This document shows, piece after piece, positions 46,326 through 57,455 of a stretch of 64,000 nt of DNA. A program made the translations under genes and the position numbers. The notes under the pieces were generated by a model. It saw nothing but the letters and a program-made list of their open reading frames with translations, did not search any database and was not told the origin of the DNA. The stretch comes from Sycobia sp. Sy_11 (taxonomy: Eukaryota; Arthropoda; Insecta; Hymenoptera; Epichrysomallidae): NCBI GenBank assembly GCA_018907035.1, contig JACCIC010000064.1, positions 2,278,501 through 2,342,500 of the forward strand, written 5' to 3'. Position 1 is the first letter of the stretch. Every line of letters begins with the position of its first letter.

Positions 46326-46510
46326 GGCCTACGATGGTTAGATCGCTAGAGCAAAGAAGTAGTAACTTGGCGATCCGAGTTGAAATCCCGGTTTCGGCCG
46401 ATTGACATATGCACCGCTGTAATAATTTACATGTGCTTTGTTTTCAAACACGTCATAGACATCCGTCGCTGATTAGCACCGATATTTTGAAGCATAAATA
46501 GAGCAATGTT
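46326..46510 (+). mobile_element. tRNA-derived SINE (or tRNA pseudogene)
   Basis: 46326-46399 folds onto a tRNA layout: GGCCTACGATGGTTAGATCG with an A-box (TGGTTAGATCGC near 46335) and GATCCGAGTTGAAATCCCGG with a slightly mutated B-box (GTTGAAATCCC; the usual GTTCGAATCCC). The last bases, TTTCGGCC, pair roughly with the start. An unrelated body of about 110 bp follows before a (TA)n tail, which is the SINE architecture. Pol III transcription would be internal. Confidence 0.65.
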
Positions 46511-46515
46511 AAATA

Positions 46516-46517
<2 letters not shown>

Positions 46518-46557
<40 letters not shown>
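46518..46557. repeat. (TA)n microsatellite
   Basis: TA run close behind the SINE-like segment. Confidence 0.9.
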
Positions 46558-46559
<2 letters not shown>

Positions 46560-46673
46560 CTTGGCGGCTAAGTAATATAAAAATAATCAATATAAAGAAA
46601 ATGGTAAATGTATAATATATATGTAAAAATTGTATTTATCCATTTATAAATATATGTTAACATTTTTAACTTG

Positions 46674-46677
<4 letters not shown>

Positions 46678-46720
<43 letters not shown>
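46678..46720. repeat. (TA)n microsatellite
   Basis: TA run directly before a strong inverted repeat. Confidence 0.9.
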
Positions 46721-46721
<1 letters not shown>

Positions 46722-46724
46722 GTG

Positions 46725-46759
46725 TAACACGTACAAGGTAAGATAACCTGTACGTGTTA
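46725..46759. repeat. Perfect-arm inverted repeat (hairpin)
   Basis: TAACACGTACA and its complement TGTACGTGTTA flank GGT-AAGATA-ACC, giving 14 pairs with one bulge. Could be an element end, a hairpin at a terminus, or a cruciform. No partner element was recognised. Confidence 0.75.
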
Positions 46760-46799
46760 ACGACTAATACTAAGTTCGAAAAAGGAGGGAAAAAGGGAA

Positions 46800-46807
<8 letters not shown>

Positions 46808-46853
<46 letters not shown>

Positions 46854-46860
46854 AGAGAGA
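46808..46860. repeat. (GA)n microsatellite
   Basis: About 50 bp of GA. Confidence 0.95.
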
Positions 46861-47349
46861 TCGAGGATTGTGTATAAGATATTAAGGTTTTATTAGATAG
46901 AATATAATAGAATTAACTTTTTCCTCGCTAACAAGTTGCATAAGAAGTTTACTTTTTTGCGTACTATATCAGTTAATTCAATAAAAAAATATTATGCTCG
47001 ACCAAGCACTGATCGAGTGGGGATTACTATATTTATTAGAGTGGTTTAATTCTATTATAGTTATTTATGAATAATAAATTTTTTTTTGTATACTAAAATT
47101 GGTTTTGTGAATTGATTATTATAATTTTTTAGCATAGATTTCGTTCTAATAGACAGTCGGTTTCCCTTCCTTTTTTGGAATTTTCTTTATTTGGATAATC
47201 GACTTCTTCTCCTCTGTTAACGGGGACTCAATACCGGGTGGATATTTGATTAATAAAATAATTAGTCTGAGGCGTTAATAAAACAATTAGTGTAGGTATC
47301 CCCTATAGTGTCTAAAGATCCCGTTATATAAAAGTGAACTCTGAAGTAA
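46861..47349. other. No gene recognised
   Basis: AT-rich. Context suggests the outer part of an LTR-type element, but nothing is decisive. Confidence 0.4.
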
Positions 47350-48185
47350 TAATTTCACTATTATGCCTCCACCTTTTTACAGAGTTAGTATTTTTTCTTT
47401 ATTTATGATATTATCTAAATCACTCTTTTTTTTTATTCATTATCTAGATTTGCAGTATTTTTATTATTACTCATTGGTACTGTTTAAATTGATTAAATTT
47501 CATCATTATTTTGTTACGATTATTTACAGTTGTTTTTTTCATTTCTTTTTCATTGTCTAGATTTGAAATATTATCGCGTTTATTTCATAGGCTGTTTTAG
47601 ATTCTCCATTTAATTTATAGTATTATCAAATTATTTACAGTTGACTTTCCTTTCTCTTCTCAATACCTAGATATGTAATATTATCACTAACACTTAACCG
47701 AATTGTTTTAGATTCACTATTTACTTGTAGTATCATCAATGTTATTTATAGTTGTTTTTCCCTCTTTTTTGATTCATTGTTTTGTTTTAAACCTAAACTT
47801 TACCTTTAACATAAACTTATTAAACAATGCCTCGAAATGTGGGCCACTTTGGAAAACATTGGCAAAATCCATATCCTCTCTCAGCGGATGATTCATGTTG
47901 CATACAACGATCGTTCACAACTTCTTGCGCAAGTACGTTCTGGCACTCCAGCCGTGCGATGGCCTCGATTATGTAACATAACCTCACTGTCCCTCCGCAG
48001 TCGGATGTACGTGACTCATGGAGCGGTGAGCTAAGAGGACCGGAGAGGGTACTGAGTGCAAGGCGCGACGGCGCGCGCAAACGCGTTGAGGTTTCTCTCG
48101 TCGTGAGATGGCGCGCGCGTCGTCTTCGTTCTCCTGGACAAGTCGGCGCGGGTGACTCATGACACTCGTCACAATATATATATAG
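47350..48185 (-). repeat. Dispersed repeat family R-A, copy 2
   Basis: Longer copy of the family at 3690-4205, same orientation. The AT-rich part holds at least three degenerate repeats of about 110 bp, each with TCTAGAT-TG, TATAGTATTATCA and ACAGTTGTTTTT. The GC-rich end (47935-48180) ends in GACACTCGTCACAATATATA as in copy 1. On the minus strand both copies start a frame rich in Arg (EDDARAISRREKPQ versus EDDARVIPRRDKPQ), so an old coding relationship is possible. Confidence 0.65.
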
Positions 48186-48264
48186 GGATAGTGTTCAGTC
48201 CATTTTCTTAAAAAGTAATTCTTATATAGATAAAGTATATAGAATATAAATTTATAGTATTTAT

Positions 48265-48848
48265 TGTGACCGTCGTTTTTGACGATCACATTTATGAAAG
48301 AAAAAGTATCGATAACTCGAGCGATATATCGAGCGCAGAGATGCGCCACAACGATGAGAATTGCTTCGGCTCTCGTCACGTGCACACGCCAGTGACCGCT
48401 CCTTGAGTGTATGCCGCCGCTTGATATACAAGATTTTAAGTACGTCCACGCACACGCCAGTGAAGTGCCACTATCCCGTGAAGAAGATTTCTGATATTCA
48501 GGTCCTGTGTACAACCGCACCACCGTCGTCCAAGAGCAGAAGCGCCAGACGCTCATCCATATCTCCCGTAATTGAATCTGGTAGTGATTTGTCAACTCGT
48601 GCGTAACCGTTAACTTAGATGCTGGCTAGACCGAAGATAATATAAATAGTATAATAAATGTTTATATATGTAAGTGTTATACTCGCGTTAATAAATTAAG
48701 AGTTTACACCGTTCTTCTCGTGTGCACGTATGTTACTCTTCCCTTTCCTTTGCATTGTTCTCCTCTAAAAGAGTAGCTGCAACAGCGTCCGCGAAGGCAT
48801 CGAGATGAGACCAGTTTGCAAAGGTAAGGTAAGCTCCTCGCAAAAACA
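48265..48848 (+). mobile_element. LTR of a Gypsy-like retrotransposon, copy 1
   Basis: Starts TGTGACCGTCG and ends CAAAAACA, with a primer-binding site ten bases beyond. The first 340 bp match 58203-58860: GACGATCACA, ATGAAAGAAAAA, CGATATATCGAGC, AACGATGAGAATTGCTTCGG, GTATGCCGCCGC-TGATATAC. TATAAATAGTATAATAAATG near 48645 may hold promoter and polyadenylation elements. Being followed by a primer site, it is in the 5' LTR position. Confidence 0.7.
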
Positions 48849-48858
48849 AGGTTATAAG

Positions 48859-48876
48859 TGGCGCCTAACGTGGGGC
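48859..48876 (+). other. Primer-binding site, tRNA-Lys(CTT) type
   Basis: TGGCGCCTAACGTGGGGC matches the complement of the 3' end of insect tRNA-Lys(CTT) with one mismatch (T for C at position 8). This is where minus-strand cDNA synthesis of the retrotransposon would start. Confidence 0.8.
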
Positions 48877-49537
48877 CGGTGGAAGTCGATGCTTTTGAGG
48901 ACGCAAAAAATGTTCATGACCACTAAAGAGAGAGAGAGAGAGAGAGAGAAATAGATGATTTATGTAAAGCACATAATGTTCTCCTATAAATTTTCTATCG
49001 CGTCAAATATGTAATAATTCTATTAAACAACAACAAATAACAAAAACAGGAAGGAATAATAAAAATAAATAAGAAGTTGTGAGAATTCTTGGAATGAATA
49101 ATCAGTTTAATGCCTTCTGCAACTATATGCTCTTATCGTCATACCTTGGTAAATTCTCTTTGAAGAACATGGTAATATGTTGTTTCTTTCCCCCAATGCA
49201 TTTGTAAATTAAGAGTAAGGTGAACTATTACCTAAAAATATATAAGAACATATCCCTTTTGTGAACAATTTCCCTGTCGTTAGTGACTGAATAAAAGCTT
49301 TTATATATTATAAATATTATAATATATTTATGAATTATATATGCGACAACTAAATATAAACGGCCGATTATCACACATAAGTAAATTAGTTATAAATACA
49401 CAACACGAGTAATAAATAATATTATAACGCACAATAGGTATACGAAAACATGAAAAGATCACGACGATTACTGAAACAAATACATTAAATACACCGGCAA
49501 ACTCGAAAAAATAGAGAGTACTCTCTACTCTCTCTCC

Positions 49538-49610
<73 letters not shown>

Positions 49611-51639
49611 CTTTACCACTGAGTAAAGTTATACCGGCACACGGAAGGGGATATACCTCGCGCGGCGAGAGAGCCGCACCGAGTGTATTAGGCCTACGCC
49701 CACTATCCCTCTCCAATACCTACCTGCGCGTTTTCCTTGTCTCTCTTGTTCGAATCCCGCGAACGTGAAAAAGTATACCATAGTAGGGGAACTTGAGTTT
49801 TCCTACACCAGCGCGTATACTGCGATTATACATAACGGGTGTCTCAAACAAAAACACCCGCCGCATTTAATTATGAAGCATGATTATACGAATAAATAAA
49901 TTATGCGTATATATGTCTGCATATATAGCTACATATGCACATATATATGTGAGTAATTATACATTTGTGCATATACACGTAAAATAGATATATGTATACC
50001 GAATAATCATAAGTAAAATAATTTAATATGCTGTATTAAATCATTATAAATACCAATACCATTATTATGTTGTAAAGATGTATTACAAATGAATACTACA
50101 ATGATTATAATGCACTATGTATTACAATAAGAATACTATAATTATTACACATAATTATTATTATAAATTGTTATCATTGTAAATTACTGTTATTATAAAA
50201 TCGGCGGCTTGTCTGACGTTAGACGAGCGGTAACGGAAGTCACCAATAATATTGCTATAAATTGGCTGCAAAAGGCAAAAACGACAGTTCGCCCGGTGAA
50301 CCGACTATCCCGACGTCGATTCACACGAACTCGTTTCGGAGCTAACTTATTCGATTTATCGAACTTATTCGGAGTTCGATAAATCCGGTCACTAAAACCT
50401 TGTCCGAATTATTAAGCCGATCTCTGTTGCGAGGCGCACCTCAAAAGACCAGCGGACTTACGCGTACCTGTAGTTTTACGATAGAAAATCAACTTGACTC
50501 GTTGAAATTCCCCGCATGGAAACTAGAACCGAGTGTTCGTGACCAAAGAAGAGCCGAAGTAATAACGTAGCACAAATTAACGCGCGTTGAGGATTAAATA
50601 TATCCAGTTTGTTCTTTTATACCTAGTATAATAAGTTTTGCGTGACTTATTTATTGATTTATTTATTTTGTATTCGTTATTTTAAATTTGTTACAGAACC
50701 GCGTAAAAGGACACAGTCTTGAATAAATATATTTTTTTGATTATTAAACAAAATAACTGTGTTTAAAAAATATTTATTTTCTTGATCCGCCGTATATTCC
50801 AGAAAAACTTCCTCCCCTCTCAAAACTACCCTAGTAAATACTGCGTAAGTTATACCGGGGGGGGGCTAGGAACGTTACATATATATATATTGAAAATATA
50901 CTGTTATTGAGAAACTGCATACGCTTGTTAGTAACATGCATGTGTACAAATAATCAAATGATTAATGTACGCTAATTAATATAAATCTTACCTCTCTTCT
51001 ATGTATGCAATTGATATCAGAAGAACATGTAAAATAAGCATATGTTTTTCACAATCATTTATATTTCATACAAAATATCCGTATTTTTATTACATGTATG
51101 GAATATATATATATATATAATTTTTTTTCTTCTCCCGAACATACACACTTTAGCTAAAGTATATATGGAATAATATCATACATATTTTACTTATATTTTT
51201 ATAGTTGGATTAATATTATTTATATTTTTCATATAAAGTAGAATATAAAAAAGAAGAGATAATTTTTAATTGAAATTTTATTATAGATATTAAAGTAACT
51301 GATTTTATGTTAATAATAATAATCATGATAATTTACAAAAAAAGAGATAAGATATACAGAAATTATAATAATTATACTAAATTAAGAAGATTTAAATAAG
51401 TATCAACAATGTATACAAAAAATTAAATAACCTGTATAATGTTTAAATAACAATTTTAATTATAAAAATTTCGTCTTACAGAATACTTACAGAATACATT
51501 TATAGAAAATAAATAGAAAGTATAATAATAAAGCTAATTTATAAAACTCAATTGTACATAAATAACCTGTATAAAGTTTAAATAACAATTTTTAAATTTA
51601 AGTAAGAATTAATTCATTCCCAAAAAAATTTTTTTTTAA
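48877..51639. other. Non-coding region of possible LTR element; (CT)n
   Basis: No gag-like coding sequence directly follows the primer site. (GA)n at 48927-48950 and a (CT)n run of about 85 bp at 49521-49606. Moderately GC-rich blocks at 49600-49860 and 50180-50580 do not encode a recognised protein. A run of nine G lies near 50858. The rest is AT-rich. It may be the leader of the element whose LTR is at 48265, or later insertions into it. Confidence 0.4.
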
Positions 51640-53350
51640 TAAGGACATAGTCAGAGATAACCAGGAGGTGAAAGCAGAAAAACGCCTGATGAATCAGGAC
51701 ATACTTCACAATGCGGCCACAGCGGTATGCTTTTGGCCCGCATTTCCTGGCACAATGACATGGCCTGGTTACCCGATGAGGCAATGGCCCACTTCTCCCG
51801 CGCATAGCACGGACATGAGAGATAACATTCACATACCAGGTATAGAGAGGTGTCCAGAACGAAAACAGATATACTGTTATAAATGTGTCCACGTTGCGGA
51901 CGCGTATAAAACTGTTCACGTTGCGGACCAATCGATAACCAGTCGCGACACGCGTAAGGGAGTAGGAGAATGGAGTCTATCCTACGATCCTTTACGGACC
52001 CACTCCACAATATAAGAAAAGAAATCACCAGAGACATATAAACGACGACCGTCCTTTCATCTTCCCGGAAATACCCCCCACCCCAATCTAAAACGATAGA
52101 GAGCTCCCAAAAATAACAGTAATCACTGACTCGCACCTCACGGCTACAGTGCAAGATGAGGAAAATAGATTTTTATCGTGGTAACAGGAAAAGTATTCCC
52201 AGCATTAATTGACCCCGGAGCTAGAAAGTTTTACATTGGGCCAAGGCCAGGCAAATTGGTAAAGACTGTACGCCAATCACCTCCTGTATGCAGATCATAC
52301 CATAATGCCAATCACCTCTTATATGCAGATACCAGATGGTCAACTAAGCTTGAATGACGGGGAAATGAATTTATGACCAAACATTGATGGACAACTAATC
52401 ACCACCCATTTCAAAGTATTGAACGCCTTAAAGTTTGTCATCTTTCTAGGGATGGACATATTAATGAAGCTCAAAATCACCATCAATTTTGCGGAACCAA
52501 CATTGCATATGCCCAGGAATATAATAAGGACTTTCGCTAATAAAGCAGCGAGTCACCCACAATATATCGCAGTTATATCAGCCGTACAAGACGTAACAAC
52601 GTTAATAAGGGCGAAAAACAAGAACTGAAATATTAAATAGACAACATGCTACCTCGAAGCTACGAGACACTCCAATTAGCGAAATTGACTCCACACCACA
52701 TTGACGTACAAGGTCACAGCCCTATCAAACAGACTCTAAAGCGTATACCGGACCGCTTGTTCAAACAAGCGCACGAAAAATGTGACAGATTGCTGTCTGA
52801 AGGGATCATTGAGCCATCCAAGAGCTGATGGAGCAGCTGTCATATCATTGTTCTGACAAAAGATAACAAATACGCTTCTGTGTTGATTACCGGATAGTCA
52901 ACCAAATTACCAAAAAGGACGCCTATCCACTTCCCCCATATGGATATGCTACTAGATAATCTTCGCGACGCGAAGTATTTATCAAAAATCGATCTGAGCC
53001 AGGCGTACTTCCTCTTGACCAATAGAGCAAAGAAATAGTCGCCTTTGCGGTATTTCAAAAGGGGTTATTCCAGTATATAAGAATAGCCTACAGACGGAAA
53101 AATGCTCCGGCAAGTTTTCGGTGAGGTTTTCACCTTTTACTCGCGCCACTGTGGTAGCCATCCATAATCATTAATATCCTTAACCATTACCATACAGAAT
53201 CATTGCTACTAACACTTTCGAGGAGTATCTACAGTAATTACAGACAGTGCTAGGCCGAATTCGCGAGGTCAGCCTACAGATTCACAGGGATAAATCAGAA
53301 TTCTGTTGCCCGAAGTGAAATACCTGGGATATGTAGTAGATCAAAACAGA
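51640..53350 (+). pseudogene. Gypsy gag end, protease and RT N-terminal half
   Basis: A gag remnant shows RCPERKQIYCYKC, a decayed zinc-knuckle region (about 51855-51895). The aspartic protease follows: ALIDPGA (about 52210) and LNALKFVIFLGMDIL (about 52420-52460). RT starts with LTPHHIDVQGHSPIKQTLKR, LFKQAHEKCDRLLSEGIIEP, then HIIVLTKDNKY, DYRIVNQI-like and LRDAKYLSKIDLSQAYF (to about 53020). Decayed palm sequence runs on to VKYLGYVVDQN at about 53310-53350, where it stops abruptly. Many stops and shifts. The RT thumb, RNase H and integrase lie 4 kb away on the other strand. Confidence 0.82.
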
Positions 53351-53357
53351 CTTATAC

Positions 53358-53413
53358 TAGTATGTGTATTTTCATCCCTTGCATCTGGGGCGGTATTGAT
53401 CTGATTGTGAGCT
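53358..53413 (+). repeat. Inverted repeat arm at rearrangement border (left)
   Basis: TGTGTATTTTCATCCCTTGC and GGGCGGTATTGATCTGATTG recur as the complement at 57405-57455 with about one mismatch. The arm lies exactly where the plus-strand RT breaks off. Confidence 0.85.
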
Positions 53414-53499
53414 AGTACCGTTAACTTTCGTGAGCTATTGTCTGCTCTTTACTCATATGAAACTTCGCCGAAATGCGTATCCCGATCCACACTCGTGGT

Positions 53500-53720
53500 G
53501 GAGACAGTAGGGGTGATTTGTAGACATGGGATGGTGATTATAGCTGATAAAGTGGGAGACAGTTATATACATGGGCGAAGATTATGGCTAGAGCGGTAGG
53601 GGACAGTTATATATATGGGCGAAGATTATGGCTGGAGCGGTAGACGACATTTATATATGGATTTATTTGGCGAGGCCATTTATACATTTGTCTACTAACT
53701 GGGACGGTAGGGGACATTTT
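53500..53720. repeat. Short minisatellite
   Basis: Two adjacent copies of GACAGTTATATA-ATGGGCGA plus AGATTATGGCT-GAGCGGTAG (starting near 53559 and 53615), with weaker relatives on both sides. Period about 56 bp. Confidence 0.7.
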
Positions 53721-53811
53721 TTTACTATGAGACGAGGGATGTGCTTCGTACTGGCGCTGCGGTATACTGGTTCATGTAGACAGTCCCCTCCGGTATGACG
53801 ATCATTACCAT

Positions 53812-54690
53812 TTACCTCGTGTCGCCGAGCACGCTACTGACCTCTTGGATGGTCTGCGCTAGTGTTGCTTGCACAGCAGTGAGATATTCCACAGTGGGCT
53901 TCCTCCCTTCACAGCGGCGATTTTCATCTTTCTGCCGTCCTTGCGGCTGTCGCGTCGTCTTCGTTTTCTTTCTAGACTGCGAATCCCGGTCGCTCTCTCT
54001 CTTTTTCTCCCAGGAAAACACCGTGATGGATGACCATTCCAGACAAAAGGTACGGGTGTGTACATGCTATGTCGATTTGCCGCACCTGTAGCAAAACTTA
54101 GTTTTGCGTGTCTGCGGACAGTCGGAATAGCGGTGTCCTTTCTCCGTACAGTTTCAGCATCCTTTGCTCGAAAGGGACCTGCACATCACTGAAGATAGTA
54201 GGGATGCTGGGACGGATGAATAGGGTCGTTGGGGAGGCACAAAATCCAGTGTGGGTGCCACTGTCAAGTTTAAGAATGCTGAAATGGCTGAACAGCTTTC
54301 AGCGGGATTCTTTGATGTTGCCTGTGACTGCAGCAGTATTGGCTGTTCTAGGCTTGCGACAGGAACGACTTTGCAGCGTTACCGAATAGATTCAAGCGAG
54401 GCCTGTATTCTAGGTGGTAGTCGTCCGAACATGTGGTAAACGGATTTACTAGACGTGGAAGGGGGAATCTGGATGAGGTGATCCTGGATTTCTTCGACAC
54501 CGTAAATCATCTCGTGCTGCTTGTATTTTGTGGGAATGATAACTTTTCCGTTCACCTCCTGCTGACGTCTTCCTGGAAGTTTTGGGCGGCTCGTCTATTT
54601 ACCTGTTTTCTGCGTGGCGACCCATCGCATAAATGCGCAACGGCCACTGCGGTGAAGATGAACGTCGCCATTTTTTGAGGTGTTGACGTA
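53812..54690 (-). pseudogene. Second Gypsy gag remnant
   Basis: The minus strand around 54170-54080 reads NCTEKGHRYSDC then RKTKFCYRCGKST, a CCHC zinc knuckle pair like the one at 51855. The C-terminal tail at 54021-53812 (RKKTKTTRQPQGRQKDENRR, TVEYLTAVQATLAQTIQEVS) is basic. Upstream, 54690-54200 carries gag-like sequence in broken frames. Its position after the integrase on this strand means it belongs to a second copy or a rearranged element. Confidence 0.6.
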
Positions 54691-54699
54691 TACAATAGG

Positions 54700-55320
54700 T
54701 TCAATACGGATAACTATAGCCGGGTTCATCTTTGGTGGTCTCCAGTGGATCTGGGGTCCTGGACCCTAGGTGAGAGGGCTGATTGATTGGATTGGTCGCC
54801 CTGACGAATACAGGATAGCATCCACTCGGGTACGATGGGCGACAACCTTCCTGCAAATTATTGTACGTGTAACTATGGGCCGCGATCTTCTCTCCCAAAT
54901 GGTCGTAAGTCCTTGTGAATGGATTGTAAATTAGGTCTGTATCTGGTCTGTATCTGTAGCGTGTTTCAGGGTGGATCATCTTAACGGCTGGTATAGCTCA
55001 ATAGGGAATGAGTGAAAGAGATGTTGAAAGGAACAGGATCGTCCTGTTCTCCGGTTTCCATAGAGGGATTGCTCTTATTTAAGAGCGGTGAAACAAACGA
55101 AATCTTGTCGACCGGTATAACAACCTTCGCTCGTTCCTCATCATCGGCGATCTTTTGGATCAAATCTGGGCTCATTCGATGAGATCGCCTTAAACGCAAT
55201 CCTCCTCCACCTGCCGTATGGCTTCTAACATGTTAACCATCGGCATCTGCTCTTCTGGCGGGCCAGTTTCGGCCAAATGTTCAGTTAAACTTATTTTCTA
55301 CATTTTCTTTTGATCAGAGA
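54700..55320 (-). other. Linker between pol and second gag; unidentified
   Basis: Two adjoining minus-strand frames (55199-54981 and 54979-54701), one with RSHRMSPDLIQKIADDEERA and the other rich in Tyr/Pro. They do not match a domain I know. They could be the 3' end of the Gypsy element, an LTR, or a third ORF. Confidence 0.35.
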
Positions 55321-57300
55321 TCATTTGTCCGGGGGTATGTGCTTCCCGGATTTGAGCAATGAGTGACTTTGTATGAACCGACGTAGTTCTCGACCCCGTC
55401 CTAATCCTTTGTACATCGTAGATAATACCTGTGGGAAAGGCAGGTTGTAGTGCTTCCTATCAGAAATATGTACATTTGTTCTCTTCCTGCTGATCACATC
55501 TTCCAGTTCGTAAATAACAGAAGAAATTGTCTTTACGACGCGACATAGGGCTATATATTTCGGTACTAATTTGGTCGAAAAATTGTCGTAACTGCAAGAT
55601 AATACGTGATTTCGTCGAGACACCAAGTCATCGATGTTGAAAGTTTCCTGTCTTCTGTGTTTATTATAATAGTGAGCCTGCCTTTTGCTGGCTATATAAT
55701 AGTCAGGTTTTTCTTGACTAGTGAGTAGATAGCTGGCAGCCATTTTATACAGTCCAACGAGTCTGCTTGTGTCAGCGATCTAATATGTACATTGTTTTCA
55801 TATGCATTACGGTATGTCGGTGCTTCCCTTGGAGTACATTCAAAGTTTATGAAGGTAGGCGATACCTGTTTACTCGCATGTGCTGACGTGTTTTTTGCGA
55901 AAGCAAACTGTTGAACGTAGAGGTCCCAATCTTGATAATCTCGGATGAAGATTGAGATCATTGATTTCATCGTTCTATTGATTCTCTCCACTGGGTTTTG
56001 CTTGCGCGTGGTATGGAGGGATGAACTGCTGAATTACACCTAGTTCTTCAAGTTTGTTCACTTTATGAACTTGTTCGTCAATTCGGCGCCGTTGCTCCTT
56101 ATTAGAAATGTGAGACAGCCTCATTTGAATATTATTAGTTTCTCTAGAGCGTTGATGATGGTTGGTGCTGTGGCCTTACGCAATGGTGTCACCTCAATCT
56201 ATTTAGTGAAAAGATCTTCAAAAATCGGTAAATATTTATATTACCCTTTAGTCAGAGGAAAGGGTCCCACAATGTCGGCTGCAACACTTGTCCAAGGGCC
56301 TTCAATATTCAGTTGGGATCTTAGTCCGGCTAGTAATCGCTACGCTACTTTGTGGAGTTGGCACTCTGGTCAGTGTCTGACGCAGTTGTACACGCCTTTG
56401 CTTATGCCAGGCCTGTAATACTTTCGGTTAATTTTGTTGAAGATTTTGTCAATTCCGAAATGGCTTGCTGTCGGTGTATTATGGTCTTTCGACGAGATCA
56501 CCATCATCTAGGCCTCCAGATCTGGTCCGAGAGCTGATGTTCTAGGAACCGGACGATGTTTGTAGATCACGTCATCTGTGACCTTGCAGTCTGGGTACCT
56601 TTCTGGCCAGGCTTTACTTTTATGTATTTTTTTCTTATACCAAAAGTCATGCTCAGTTGTGACATGCGTTCCTGTTGGTATAGTGTCAGTATTAGGTGCG
56701 CGTGAAACGTATCAAGTATTTTGTGCAACGTGCCTTTTCGATGTACGACTGTCATGTTATATACCTGCAGAGTGGTCGCTCAACACGCTAAGCGACTTGA
56801 GGGATTTTTGATGGAGTGTAACCATTTTAGGCTACTATGATCGGCAAAAACCGAAAACTCCTCATCTAGGAGATAGCTTCTAAATTTTGCTACAGCCCAG
56901 AGCACTGCCGCGCATTCGTTCTCTGTCACGGTATAATTCAACTCAGCTTTAGCTGGAGTTCAACTGATGTATGCGATGGGATGTTTTTCACCATCGATGT
57001 TTTGGCTTCAAACTGCACCTAGTACATAATCACTTGCATCGGTTTGCAGTATATACAGCATGTTGGGTGATGGACGTGCTAACACTGGGGCCTGTGTTAT
57101 TAAGATTTTCAGTTTCTCGAATGAATCTTGCTGATTTTGCCCCAAAAATCTTCTATTTCAATAGCTGTGTTAACGGCAGATTGATGTTCGCCAGCGATTG
57201 TATAAATCTGGCTGTATAAGAAGATTATATAAGAACTCCCTTAGTTGTTTCAAGTGCTTAGGTACTGGATATTGGCTTACAGGTTTGATCTTGTCGGGGT
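55321..57300 (-). pseudogene. Gypsy pol C-terminal half: RT thumb, RNase H, integrase
   Basis: Reading leftwards: DPDKIKPVSQYPVPKHLKQL (RT thumb, about 57300-57240), GEKHPIAYIS, LNYTVTENECAAVLWAVAKF and FADHSSLKWLHS (RNase H, about 57000-56830). Integrase follows with YYRPGISKGVYNCV-HCPEC (zinc domain, about 56420-56370), VAADIVGPFPL (first catalytic Asp) and NPVERINRTMKSMI (catalytic Glu, about 55995). The C-terminal part is KRQAHYYNKHRRQETFNIDD to VHISDRKHYNLPFP (55690-55435). Several stops. It continues, in the opposite orientation, the RT that breaks off at 53350. Confidence 0.82.
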
Positions 57301-57395
57301 CTGTGTATACTTGTATACTTGTAGTCTGTGTATACTTGTATACTTGTAGTCTATGTATACTTGTAGTCTGTGTATACTGTATACAGTATACACTC
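57296..57395. repeat. TATACTTGTA minisatellite
   Basis: Three to four copies of GTGTATACTTGTATACTTGTA with GTCT spacers, period about 27-28 bp, then ACTGTATACAGTATACA, a palindrome. It sits at the right breakpoint of the inverted Gypsy half. Confidence 0.88.
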
Positions 57396-57404
57396 AGATA
57401 CTGA

Positions 57405-57455
57405 ATACAGCTCACAATCAGATCAATACCGCCCTAGATGCAAGGGATGAAAATA
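57405..57455 (-). repeat. Inverted repeat arm at rearrangement border (right)
   Basis: Complement of 53358-53413. The minus-strand Gypsy pol half starts just inside this arm. Confidence 0.85.

Noticed and set aside
49497..49720. Arg-Glu repeat protein on the minus strand
   Set aside because: It is only the translation of the (CT)n run with a short unrelated extension.
51651..52154. 167-codon minus-strand frame
   Set aside because: It opposes the Gypsy gag/protease remnant, has no domain and is an antisense shadow.
54979..55199. Possible envelope-like third ORF
   Set aside because: No signal peptide, membrane segment or cleavage site is visible, so I left it as unidentified.
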